64,000 nt of DNA from Micromonospora sp. C28SCA-DRY-2 (GTDB lineage Bacteria; Actinomycetota; Actinomycetes; Mycobacteriales; Micromonosporaceae), in contig NZ_JAUMKD010000006.1 of the NCBI RefSeq assembly GCF_030519475.1, forward strand, positions 62,001 to 126,000. Direction: 5' to 3'. Under the pieces are notes generated by a model. That model did not search any database, had not been told where the DNA came from, and worked only from the letters and a program-made list of their open reading frames with translations. Below, in pieces: positions 35,534-43,193 of this stretch (the stretch's first letter is position 1; each line of letters starts with the position of its first letter). A program made the position numbers and the translations under genes.

Positions 35534-36451
35534 GTGGCGCTCGGTCTTCCCTCCGTCCTTCCCCATTCGCAGCCGGCGATCGGGGAGCTGATCCGTGACC
35601 GCCAGCCGACCTTCTCCTTCGAGTTCTTCCCACCGAAGACCGAGCAGGGCGAGCGGCTGCTCTGGCAGGCGATCCGCGAGCTGGAGCCGCTGCGCCCCTC
35701 GTTCGTCTCGATCACCTACGGCGCGGGCGGGTCGACCCGGGACACCACGGTCGCGGTCACCGAGCGGATCGCCACCGAGACCACCCTGCTGCCGATGGCC
35801 CACCTCACCGCTGTCAACCACTCCGTCGCCGAGCTGCGGCACGTGATCGGCCGGCTCGCCGGGGTCGGCGTACGCAACGTGCTGGCCGTGCGGGGCGACC
35901 CGCCGGGCAACCCGGGCGGCGAGTGGGTCCGCCACCCCGAGGGCGTGCTCTACGCCGAGGAGCTGGTCCGCCTGGTCCGCGAGTCCGGTGACTTCAGCGT
36001 GGGGGTGGCCGCCTTCCCGTACAAGCACCCCCGGTCGCCCGACGTGGCCAGCGACACCGAGTACTTCGTCCGTAAATGTCGGGCCGGTGCCGAGTTCGCG
36101 ATCACCCAGATGTTCTTCGACGCCGACGACTACCTGCGGCTGCGCGACCGGGTGGCGGCCGCCGGCTGCGACACCCCGATCCTGGCCGGCGTGATGCCGG
36201 TGACCCAGATGGGCACCATCGAGCGGTCGGTGCAGCTGTCCGGGGCGCCGTTCCCGCCGGCCCTGGCCGAGCGGTTCGAGCGGGTCGCCGACGATCCGGA
36301 GGCGGTGCGCCGGCTCGGCATCGAGCAGGCCAGCGAGATGTGCCGGCGGCTGCTCGACGAGGGCGTGCCGGGGATCCACTTCATCACCCTCAACCGCTCC
36401 ACCGCCACCCGCGAGGTCTGGCAGAACCTTCAGGTGGGCGCGCGGGTGTGA
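35534..36451 (+). CDS. metF: Methylenetetrahydrofolate reductase
   Basis: A 305-residue flavoprotein that reduces 5,10-methylene-THF to 5-methyl-THF for methionine synthesis. Seen: FSFEFFPPKTEQGERLL at the start, FVSITYGAGGSTRD, LTAVNHSVAELRHV, NVLAVRGDPPG (RGD motif), VGVAAFPYKHPRS and AEFAITQMFFDADDY. Motifs and length are canonical, so a working enzyme is likely. The mycobacterial neighbour Rv2172c at this place is a MetF-like protein said to lack flavin; here the standard motifs are present. Probably leaderless. Confidence 0.94.
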   Translation: MALGLPSVLPHSQPAIGELIRDRQPTFSFEFFPPKTEQGERLLWQAIRELEPLRPSFVSITYGAGGSTRDTTVAVTERIATETTLLPMAHLTAVNHSVAELRHVIGRLAGVGVRNVLAVRGDPPGNPGGEWVRHPEGVLYAEELVRLVRESGDFSVGVAAFPYKHPRSPDVASDTEYFVRKCRAGAEFAITQMFFDADDYLRLRDRVAAAGCDTPILAGVMPVTQMGTIERSVQLSGAPFPPALAERFERVADDPEAVRRLGIEQASEMCRRLLDEGVPGIHFITLNRSTATREVWQNLQVGARV

Positions 36452-36495
36452 GCGTACGGGCCGCGACACCTCGGCCGCGGTGCGACGGTTGATCC

Positions 36496-37218
36496 GTGGT
36501 GGGCACACAGCAGCTGAAGTGGGACGACTACGCGACCGCCTGGGCCCGGCTGCACGGGGGGTTCGATCCCCGGGTGGCGGCTCCGGTGGTGCGCGCCTGG
36601 CTGCGGTTCGCGTACCACGTCGGGTACGTGCTCGGCCGGCTCCGGATCGGCCCGACCCCGGTGACGGTGGCCGGCGTGCTGCTCTGCGTCTGCGTGCCGG
36701 TGTTCGCCGTACGCCCGGGGGACGGGCCGTTCCTCGGGGCGCTGTTCGTGCTGCTCGCCGCGGTGGCGGACAGCGTCGACGGGGCGGTGGCGGTGGCCAC
36801 CGGCCGGACCACCCGGCTCGGCTACGTCTACGACTCGGTCGCCGACCGGCTCGGTGAGGTCGCCTGGCTGGTCGCGTTCTGGCTGGTCGGGGCCCCGGGT
36901 GCGCTGGTGGCCACGGCCGGCGCGCTGTCCTGGCTGCACGAGTACGTCCGGGCCCGGGCGGTGGCCGCGGGCATGCGGGAGATCGGCGCGGTGACCGTGG
37001 GGGAGCGCCCCACCCGGGTCTCGGTGGCCCTGGCCGGGCTGCTGCTCGCCGGGCTGACCGGGCTGATCGAGCCGGACCTCGCCGCCGGGACCATCACCAT
37101 GGCCACCGCCGTCTGGGTGCTGCTGGCCGCCTTCGGCCTGGGCCAGCTCCTCTCGGCCGTCCGCCGCGCCCTGCTCGACGCGGACCGGCCACCGGACCGG
37201 GCCGCCGCGCCGCGCTGA
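36496..37218 (+). CDS. CDP-alcohol phosphatidyltransferase-family membrane protein
   Basis: A 240-residue integral membrane enzyme with about six hydrophobic helices (VTVAGVLLCVCVPVFAV, FLGALFVLLAAVA, LGEVAWLVAFWLVGA and others). The catalytic motif of the family is DGxxARx8Gx3Dx3D. The protein has SVDGAVAV and, eight residues on, GYVYDSVAD. All aspartates and the glycines are in place, but the Arg after DGxxA is Val. It would swap CMP on a CDP-linked lipid or polyol for an alcohol; neither substrate is evident. The start at 36496 (GTG) is 44 bp after metF. Confidence 0.83.
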   Translation: MVGTQQLKWDDYATAWARLHGGFDPRVAAPVVRAWLRFAYHVGYVLGRLRIGPTPVTVAGVLLCVCVPVFAVRPGDGPFLGALFVLLAAVADSVDGAVAVATGRTTRLGYVYDSVADRLGEVAWLVAFWLVGAPGALVATAGALSWLHEYVRARAVAAGMREIGAVTVGERPTRVSVALAGLLLAGLTGLIEPDLAAGTITMATAVWVLLAAFGLGQLLSAVRRALLDADRPPDRAAAPR

Positions 37219-37365
37219 TCGGCACCGCTCGCGGTCCGGCGCCTTCCGGCCGCCCGCCGGCGGCGTGGTTGCCCGGCCCAGCCACCGCGAGGTGCCACAC
37301 CCCGGGCCCGCCCCGCCCGGCTGGGCGACCACCGGCTCAGCGGCCCACCGGCTGAGCGGCCGGAG

Positions 37366-38853
37366 TTACCAGGCGGGGCCGATCTCGTCGGCGACGATCT
37401 GCGCGGAGAGGGTGACCATCGGCAGGCCGCCGCCGGGGTGGCTGGAGCCGCCGACCAGCCACAGTCCGTGTACCGGGCCGCGGTTGGCCGGGCGGAGCAG
37501 CCCGCCGGCCGTGCCGTAGATCGACCCGCCGGGCGCGCCGGCCGCGGTGTCCAGGTCGGCCGGGGTGCGGATCTGGCGGAACAGCAGCCGGTCGCGCACG
37601 TCGACGCCGCGCGCGGCCAGCACGTCCAGGATCCGGTCCGCGTACGCCTCGGCCAGCCCGGGCCGCCGCCAGTCCACGGCGCCGGCGGCGGTGCCGTGCC
37701 GGGGCGCGTTGACCAGCACGAACCACGCCTCGTGCCCGGCCGGGCGGACCAGCGGGTCGTCGGCGACGGTGACGAACACCGTCGGGTCGGGCGCCGGGCG
37801 GGCGCGCCGCCCGCGGCCCGGGTCGCCGAAGACCGCGTCGAACTCGGCGTCGTAGTCGCGCGGGAAGAACACGGTGTGGTGGGCCAGGCCGGATCCGCCG
37901 GTCACCCCGAGCAGCAGCACGAAGCCCGCCAGGCTGCGGTCGGCGAGCCCGGCCAGCCGGCGCGGGCTGGGCAGCAGGTCCCGGTAGACGGTCAGCGCGT
38001 CGGCGTTGGCCACCACCGCGTCGGCGGGGACGGGCGCGGCGACGCCGGCGAGGCGTACCCCGGTCACCCGCCCGCCGGCGGCGTCGATCCGGGTGACCTC
38101 GGCGCCGGTCCGCACCACCACGCCGAGATCCAGGCAGCGGGTCAGCAGCGCGTCGGCCAGGGTGCCCAGCCCGCCGCGCAGGTACCAGCCGCCGAAGGTC
38201 AGCTCGGCGTAGGGGACGGCGACCAGCGCGGCCGGGGCCCGGCGCGGGTCGGCGCCGGTGTACGTGGCGTACCGGTCCAGCAGCATCCGCAGCCGGGGGT
38301 CGGACAGGTGGCGGCGACCCAGCCCGCGCAGGCTCCGGCCGGGAGCGATCGCGGCCAGGTCGCCGAGCCGCCAGGCCAGCGCGGCCAGGTCCCGCGGGGA
38401 ACCGACCGGGCGGCGCAGGATGTCCTGGTGGGAGGCCTGCCAGACCCGGCCGGCCCGACGCCACAGCCGCTGCCAGTCGGTCGCGGCCCGGTCGCCGAGC
38501 GCGGCGCCGATCCGGGCGGCGAACTCGACCGGGTCGGCGCACGAGTCCAGCGCCGGGCCGCCGCCGGGGAAGACGTGCCGGACGATCGGGTCCAGCGGCG
38601 TGAGGTCGAGGTACTCGTCGAGCTTCGCACCGGTCGCCTCGAACAGGTCGTGGAAGACCTCGGGCAGGGTGAGCAGGCTGGGCCCGGTGTCGAAGTGGAA
38701 CGGGCCGGCCGGCGTGTCGTGCACGTACCGGCCGAGCTTGCCGCCCACCGTGTCGGCCCGTTCCAAGACGGTGACCTGGTGCCCGGTGACGGCCAGCCGC
38801 GCTGCGGTGGCCAGCCCGCCGACTCCGGCGCCGACGACCACGATCCGCGCCAT
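37366..38853 (-). CDS. Carotenoid desaturase (CrtI/CrtD family)
   Basis: A 495-residue FAD-dependent carotene desaturase. N-terminal FAD site: IVVVGAGVGGLATAARLA, then VLERADTVGGKLGRY and FHFDTGPSLLTLPEVF. The C-terminal flavin/membrane motif is VGGSSHPGGGLPMV. These are shared by phytoene desaturase and by carotenoid 3,4-desaturase, and I cannot separate them. The operon context favours a late-stage desaturase (CrtD): the hydratase CruF and a glycosyltransferase lie just upstream, and no crtB or crtE is adjacent. A GGAGG site sits before the ATG, 8 bp after the glycosyltransferase gene. Confidence 0.88.
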   Translation of the reverse strand: MARIVVVGAGVGGLATAARLAVTGHQVTVLERADTVGGKLGRYVHDTPAGPFHFDTGPSLLTLPEVFHDLFEATGAKLDEYLDLTPLDPIVRHVFPGGGPALDSCADPVEFAARIGAALGDRAATDWQRLWRRAGRVWQASHQDILRRPVGSPRDLAALAWRLGDLAAIAPGRSLRGLGRRHLSDPRLRMLLDRYATYTGADPRRAPAALVAVPYAELTFGGWYLRGGLGTLADALLTRCLDLGVVVRTGAEVTRIDAAGGRVTGVRLAGVAAPVPADAVVANADALTVYRDLLPSPRRLAGLADRSLAGFVLLLGVTGGSGLAHHTVFFPRDYDAEFDAVFGDPGRGRRARPAPDPTVFVTVADDPLVRPAGHEAWFVLVNAPRHGTAAGAVDWRRPGLAEAYADRILDVLAARGVDVRDRLLFRQIRTPADLDTAAGAPGGSIYGTAGGLLRPANRGPVHGLWLVGGSSHPGGGLPMVTLSAQIVADEIGPAW

Positions 38854-38861
38854 GCCGCCTC

Positions 38862-39989
38862 CTAGGTGACCGGGCGGCCCCGCCAGGTCAGCCGGCGCCG
38901 CTTCCGCAGATGGTACGACCGCAGGGTCAGCCAACCGAGGACCACGACCGACACGGGGTGTGCCAGCGAGTCGGGCCACCACCGGCCGCCGGTCGCCCGG
39001 GCGCTGGTCACCCGTCCGGCCACCCCGAGCAGGTACGCCGCCGCGGCGGCCGCCGCCACCGGGACCGCCCCGGCGGCGAGCGCGCCCACCGCCAGCAGCG
39101 GCGGCGCGGTGTAGAGCAGGAGCAGCAGCGCCACCACCACGGCCGCCGCCACGGGGTGGCCGAAGGTGGCCCAGAGCGACTTGGTGTAGCCGTCGCGCAA
39201 CTGCGGCCAGTTGTCGTACATCCGGCAGGTGGCCAGCCGCGAGCCGTCGGCCAGGGCGATCCGGCCGCCGGCCCGCTTCACCGCCCGGGCCAGCTCGATG
39301 TCCTCCAGGACCCTGTCGGCCACCGCGACGTGCCCGCCGGCCCGTTCGTAGCCGGCCCGGTCCAGCACCAGGAACTGCCCGCCGGCCGCGGCCAGCGACG
39401 GCCGCCGCGAGCGCTCCATCGCGCGCAGCGGCAGGAAGGTCAGCCACAACCACTGCAGCAACGGCTGGACCAACCGGTCCGCCGCCGTGTTCACCAGGAT
39501 CTTGGGGTACGGCGACAGCAGCGCCAGCCGGGCGGCGCGCAGCTCGGTGACCGCCGCCGCCACCGCGTCCGGGGCGAGCACCACGTCGGCGTCGACGAAG
39601 ACCAGCGCGGTGGCCGCCGGGTCGGCCCGGCTGGCCAGCTGCCAGCAGGCGTACGGCTTGCCCAGCCAGCCCGGCGGCGGGGCGGCCCCGCGCAGCAGGG
39701 TGACCCGGGGGTCGTCGCCGGCCACCGCCCGGACCACCTCGGCGGTGCCGTCGGTGGACCCGTCGTCGAGGACGACCACGCGCAGCCCCGGTACGCCGCG
39801 CTGGGCGAGCAGCGCGCGCAGGCACGGGGTGACCCGGGCGGCCTCGTCGCGCAGCGGCAGCAGCACCGCGACCGGCTCGTCCACCGGGGCCGGCGGCGCT
39901 ACCGGGCGGCGCAGCCAGCGGCCGGCGTTGACCAGCGTGTGCGCGGTCAGCACGGCGACCCCGAGCAGCAGGGCCAGGACGCCACTCAC
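38862..39989 (-). CDS. GT2 glycosyltransferase, CruG-like (carotenoid)
   Basis: A 375-residue membrane-bound family 2 glycosyltransferase. Seen: the N-terminal helix LLLGVAVLTAHTLVNAGRW, the nucleotide-sugar site VVVLDDGSTDGTAEVV, FVDADVVLAPDAV (DxD metal site), GGQFLVLDRAGYERAGGH and EDIELARAVKRAGG. Three more hydrophobic stretches lie at the C-terminal end. In this operon it should glycosylate a hydroxylated carotenoid end made by CruF, as in myxoxanthophyll-type or sioxanthin-type pigments. The GTG at 39989 overlaps the stop of the type A mini-ORF, whose GGAG acts as its ribosome-binding site. Confidence 0.85.
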   Translation of the reverse strand: MSGVLALLLGVAVLTAHTLVNAGRWLRRPVAPPAPVDEPVAVLLPLRDEAARVTPCLRALLAQRGVPGLRVVVLDDGSTDGTAEVVRAVAGDDPRVTLLRGAAPPPGWLGKPYACWQLASRADPAATALVFVDADVVLAPDAVAAAVTELRAARLALLSPYPKILVNTAADRLVQPLLQWLWLTFLPLRAMERSRRPSLAAAGGQFLVLDRAGYERAGGHVAVADRVLEDIELARAVKRAGGRIALADGSRLATCRMYDNWPQLRDGYTKSLWATFGHPVAAAVVVALLLLLYTAPPLLAVGALAAGAVPVAAAAAAAYLLGVAGRVTSARATGGRWWPDSLAHPVSVVVLGWLTLRSYHLRKRRRLTWRGRPVT

Positions 39990-40060
39990 GTCGGCACTCC
40001 GCTGCGCTGCGTGCCGCCATGGGGCACGGTCGCGCTGAGCTCGATGATTCGCTCGCTCAT
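39986..40060 (-). repeat. Type A mini-ORF linker between cruF and the glycosyltransferase
   Basis: A 24-codon reading frame (starts MSERIIELSATVPHGG, then TQRSGVPT). Its ATG overlaps the cruF stop as ATGA, and its TGA overlaps the next gene's GTG as GTGA. A GCGGAG stretch lies about 9 bp before that GTG. A second, clearly homologous copy occurs at 52794-52877 between two unrelated genes. It is probably a translational-coupling cassette; whether the peptide itself matters is unknown. Confidence 0.82.
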
Positions 40061-40926
40061 GCCGGCGTGTTGGCGTCGGCGCGTCGGGGTGGGCGGGGCG
40101 CCGGCCGGTCACGGCGGCGGGTCCGCAGCAGCGACAGTGCGAGCGGCAGCGCGGTCACCGACATGCCGACCGCGCCCCACAGCGCGGAGGCGGGCAGGCC
40201 GAGGAAGACCGCGTGGGCCAGCACGCTGGAGCCGTACGTCCACAGGTAGAGCGCGAACATCGGGTGGTCCCGCCGGTCGGTGCCGGCCACCGCCGGCCCG
40301 GCCAGCGGACGCAGCGCGGTCATCAGCAGCACCGCGAAGAGCAGCCAACCGAGGTAGTTGCTGACCGGGATGCCGGGCAGGCCGGGCAGCGCGGGGGTGG
40401 CGTCGCGCCAGACCCAGTGACCCTCGGCGACCATCTGCGGGTCGAGGAAGAGGTCCCAGGTGGCCAGCCCGAGGGCGGCCAGCGCGATCCGCCGGACGGC
40501 GAGCCGGACCGCGACCGGTGACCCGGGGTGGCGGTCGGCCGGCGCCGCGGGGCCGGGCGCTGTGCTGAGCCGGACCGCGGTCAGCCAGGCCGGCCAGGCC
40601 ATCCAGGTCCACGCCAGGGGGATGACCAGCGGCACCCCGGCCAGCTTCGGGCCCAGTTGGCCGGAGTAGTCGTAGTTGCCGAACGGGAAGCCGGTGGCCA
40701 CCCCGAGCGCCTCGATGGCGAACCCGCCGCCGGTGGCCACCGCCACCAGTGCCGCGGCGGTACGCGCACCCCGGCTGAGCAGCGCGTGGCCGACCGAGAG
40801 CAGCCAGCCGAGGCCGACGGTGGCCACGGTCAGCCGGGCCCGGGTGGTCCCGGCGGTCAGCGGGTAGCAGATCTGCGCGAGCACCAGCACGGCCAGCAGC
40901 GCCCAGCAGGCCCGCTGCCGGTTCAC
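40057..40926 (-). CDS. cruF: Carotenoid 1,2-hydratase, CruF family
   Basis: A 289-residue polytopic membrane protein with about seven hydrophobic helices. It contains features of the CruF/bisanhydrobacterioruberin hydratase family: FAIEALGVATGFPFGNYDYS, VPLVIPLAWTWMAWPAWL, ATWDLFLDPQMVAEGHWVW and GIPVSNYLGWLLFAVLL. These include the conserved acidic and aromatic residues. CruF adds water across the 1,2 double bond of an acyclic psi end, giving the tertiary hydroxyl that is then glycosylated. The GTG start overlaps the acetyltransferase stop as GTGA. The stop overlaps the type A mini-ORF start. Confidence 0.88.
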   Translation of the reverse strand: MNRQRACWALLAVLVLAQICYPLTAGTTRARLTVATVGLGWLLSVGHALLSRGARTAAALVAVATGGGFAIEALGVATGFPFGNYDYSGQLGPKLAGVPLVIPLAWTWMAWPAWLTAVRLSTAPGPAAPADRHPGSPVAVRLAVRRIALAALGLATWDLFLDPQMVAEGHWVWRDATPALPGLPGIPVSNYLGWLLFAVLLMTALRPLAGPAVAGTDRRDHPMFALYLWTYGSSVLAHAVFLGLPASALWGAVGMSVTALPLALSLLRTRRRDRPAPRPPRRADANTPA

Positions 40927-41525
40927 GGCGTGGCCGGGCCGGGCGGGGCCTGCGCGGAGCGCGGCGGGGCCGACGCCGGGCCGGGAGGCGGGAGGGGGAG
41001 GTCTCGGCCGAGCACGCCGAACGGGCGCTCGTCGCCGGGGAAGTGGAAGTCGCGCAGGATGTCGACGAAGCCGAACCGGCGGTACAGCCGCCAGGCCCGC
41101 GACCGCTGCTCGTCGGCCTCCGGGGTGGACAGCAGGGTGGTGGTTCCCTCGGCCATGGTGAGCAGGGCGCGCAGTTGCCCCGCGCCCAGGCCGTGCCCCT
41201 GCGCGGGCGGCCGGACGTGCAGCTCGACGACCTCGAAGCAGTCGGTCAGCCAGCGCTGCCGGGCGGCCGGGTCCAGCGCGCGCCAGACCTGGTCGTGCCA
41301 CCACTGCCCGGGCGCGCCGAGGTAGCCGTAGCCGAAGCCGGCCAGGTGCCCCTCGGCGGTCAGGCTGGCCACGGCCCGGAAGCCGGGGCGGCGGACGTGG
41401 GTGGCGATGTAGCCGCGGCGGGCCTCCAGCAGGTCGGTGCGGTAGCCCATCGCCTCGCCGTAGACGGCCACCACGTCGTCCAGCCGCCGGACGAGATCGT
41501 CCGGCGTCCACCGCACCAACCTCAT
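40923..41525 (-). CDS. GNAT-family acetyltransferase
   Basis: A 200-residue N-acetyltransferase-fold protein. Acetyl-CoA-binding and core strands: VASLTAEGHLAGFGYGYL, VVELHVRPPAQGHGLGAGQL (the RxxGxG/A-type loop) and RAWRLYRRFGFVDILRDFHF near the C-terminus. The proline/alanine tail is probably disordered. The target amine is unknown. It is embedded in the carotenoid operon between the CrtA-like gene and cruF, overlapping both by 4 bp, so its product is made with the pigment enzymes. It might modify an operon protein or simply be carried along. Confidence 0.83.
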   Translation of the reverse strand: MRLVRWTPDDLVRRLDDVVAVYGEAMGYRTDLLEARRGYIATHVRRPGFRAVASLTAEGHLAGFGYGYLGAPGQWWHDQVWRALDPAARQRWLTDCFEVVELHVRPPAQGHGLGAGQLRALLTMAEGTTTLLSTPEADEQRSRAWRLYRRFGFVDILRDFHFPGDERPFGVLGRDLPLPPPGPASAPPRSAQAPPGPATP

Positions 41526-42271
41526 GCCCGCGCGCCCTTCGCCGTCTCCGCGTCGCCGTCCGCGACCCATCCCAGCACCGTCCGGTCACCGACCACGTCG
41601 CACACCGCGAAGCGCGCGAAGAGTTCCTCCGCGTACCACCCCTCGGTGGGGGTCCGCATGATCGCGGCGCGGTGCTCCGGGTGACGGTACGCGAACGCCA
41701 CCAGGTCCGCCGGGTCACGCCACACGCTCACCGTGCCCTGCCAGCCCACCGGCGCCTCGCCGACGCCGAACCGGGCGAGCAGGCCGGGCGCGGCGTGCAG
41801 GGCGGCGGCCACCGGCGGGACCGCCCGCCAGAAGGTGACCGCCCGGCGGGGCCGCAGCCGGGCCCGGGTCAGCGCCAGCACCGGGCCGTCGGCACGGCCG
41901 CCGGGCGGCTCGCCGAACGGCCGGCGGCCGGACCACTCGCCGCGGCTGGTCAGCGGGCGCAGGTCGAGCCGGACGGCCGAGCGGGCGATCCGGGACCAGG
42001 CCCGGCCCACCGGCGAGGCGTCGAAGCCGGCCGCCGCGGCGGGGGAGTCCCACACCGCCAGCGCCGCCCACCGGGTCAGGTCGGCGTCACCCGGGCCGAA
42101 GCCGGTGCCGGTCCCGGTGCCGAGGAGCTTGCCGAACCGTACGCCCGGCACGGCGCGCAGCCGGCGCGGGTCGAGCGCCATCCGGGCCAGCACCCGGGGC
42201 AGCGCGGGCCGGGCGGTCCGCCACACGTGCAGGGTGACCAGGCCCGGTACGGCGTGCGCGGCGTCGTTCAC
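41522..42271 (-). CDS. Spheroidene monooxygenase-like (CrtA family) protein
   Basis: A 249-residue protein related to CrtA/spheroidene monooxygenase. Similar blocks: LVTLHVWRTARPALPRVLAR, RFGKLLGTGTGTGFGPGDAD and TRWAALAVWDSPAAA. Also FDASPVGRAWSRIA and VSVWRDPADLVAFAYRHPEH, the EthD/DUF3291-like ferredoxin-fold half. CrtA puts a keto group at C-2 of acyclic carotenoids in phototrophs; here the operon with CruF suggests a modification of the psi end. The GTG start overlaps the YbaK stop as GTGA. The assignment is by similarity and the reaction is not certain. Confidence 0.75.
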   Translation of the reverse strand: MNDAAHAVPGLVTLHVWRTARPALPRVLARMALDPRRLRAVPGVRFGKLLGTGTGTGFGPGDADLTRWAALAVWDSPAAAAGFDASPVGRAWSRIARSAVRLDLRPLTSRGEWSGRRPFGEPPGGRADGPVLALTRARLRPRRAVTFWRAVPPVAAALHAAPGLLARFGVGEAPVGWQGTVSVWRDPADLVAFAYRHPEHRAAIMRTPTEGWYAEELFARFAVCDVVGDRTVLGWVADGDAETAKGARA

Positions 42272-42765
42272 GCCACCTCGGCCGGGGCGCCGGCGGTGAT
42301 CCGGAGCAGTTCCTGGTACGTGGTGGGAAAGACCGCCTGCGGCACCCCGCCGGCGGCCCAGATCTCGTCGTACGCCGCCAGGGCGGTGTCCACCAGGGTG
42401 CGCAGCGGCTTCGGGTGGCCCAGCGGGGCGACCCCGCCGATCACCTGCCCGGTGTGCGTGCGGACGAAGTCGGGGGTGGCCCGGCGCAGCCGGGTGACCC
42501 CGATGCCGGCGGCCAGCCCGGCGGTGTCCACCCGGTGCGCGCCCGAGGTGAGCACCAGCAGCGGCTCGCCGTCCGCCTCGAAGACCAGCGAGTTGGCGAT
42601 CTGGCCGACGCCGACGCCGAGCGCCTCGGCGGCGGCCGCGGCGGTGTGCACCGCCTCGGGCAGCAGGCGGACCGCGCTGGGCGCGCCGGAGCCGTTGCGC
42701 GCGTCGGCCTCGTCGAGCGCGTCCTGCACCGCCCGTACGTTCGGGTGTGACTGCATGCCCGCCAT
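42268..42765 (-). CDS. YbaK/EbsC-family protein (aminoacyl-tRNA deacylase-like)
   Basis: A 165-residue YbaK-fold protein. It has QIANSLVFEADGEPLLVLTS, then VIGGVAPLGHPKPLRTLVDT and WAAGGVPQAVFPTTYQELLR, typical of the EbsC/YbaK branch. Members hydrolyse mischarged Cys-tRNA(Pro) or related species. This one may instead be a shorter stand-alone member. The start could also be ATG at 42756. It is the first gene of the minus-strand carotenoid operon, 88 bp from the LexA box, which may affect it as well. Confidence 0.85.
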   Translation of the reverse strand: MAGMQSHPNVRAVQDALDEADARNGSGAPSAVRLLPEAVHTAAAAAEALGVGVGQIANSLVFEADGEPLLVLTSGAHRVDTAGLAAGIGVTRLRRATPDFVRTHTGQVIGGVAPLGHPKPLRTLVDTALAAYDEIWAAGGVPQAVFPTTYQELLRITAGAPAEVA

Positions 42766-42853
42766 TCTTCCCGGTACGCCGGTGCCGCCCGCGACCGGCC
42801 GCGCGGCACACGTTGCATTTTCGTCGTAGGCAGGGTGTACTGTCAGCAGTAGT

Positions 42854-42869
42854 TAGAACGAGTGTTCGA
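42854..42869. promoter_or_regulatory. SOS box (LexA site) of the imu operon
   Basis: TAGAAC-GAGT-GTTCGA matches the actinobacterial/Bacillus-type SOS consensus CGAAC-N4-GTTCG: 11 of 12 outer bases fit TCGAAC-N4-GTTCGA. It is in the divergent space between YbaK and the imu genes. Downstream are imuA', imuB and dnaE2, a set known to be LexA-controlled in other actinobacteria. Confidence 0.87.
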
Positions 42870-42928
42870 TTGCCTCGTACGCTCGTTCCAACCAGCCCGG
42901 GGCGGTGTTTCGCGGCGCCGGCTCCGGG

Positions 42929-43090
42929 CAGGTGCGGCTCCGCGGGCCGCACCTGGGTTCCGGGCAGTCGCGAGCCCGGTCCCGTCAGGCAGGAGCGTCG
43001 CCCGCCGCCCACGACCCCCGGGCGGCGGGCGACGAACCCGCCGGTACGCCGGCCGGGTGTGGTGTGGGGAAGCGTCCACACCCGGCCGGC
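42929..43090 (+). ncRNA. Structured leader with three consecutive perfect hairpins
   Basis: Between the SOS box and the HEPN gene (42870-43193) there is no gene, but three perfect stems follow one another. H1 is 42929-42938 with 42946-42955 (10 bp), H2 is 42997-43010 with 43020-43033 (14 bp), and H3 is 43048-43062 with 43076-43090 (15 bp). A small one (GGTGCG/CGCACC, about 43099-43116) comes next. If transcribed from the SOS promoter this is a >300-nt leader. It could attenuate transcription, stabilise the mRNA, or form a small RNA. No known family was recognised. Confidence 0.5.
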
Positions 43091-43193
43091 CCCCATCCGG
43101 TGCGTCTTCCTCCGCACCACTCGACCCGGCGCCCCGCCGGCGGCCCGTCCGTCGCGGTGGGGTGGCGACCCGGCCACGTGGAGGAGACAGTCC

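Noticed and set aside
37219..37365. Terminator in the gap between the CDP-alcohol transferase and the desaturase
   Set aside because: Only a 7-bp stem (GCTCAGC/GCTGAGC) and an imperfect direct repeat are visible; too weak to call.
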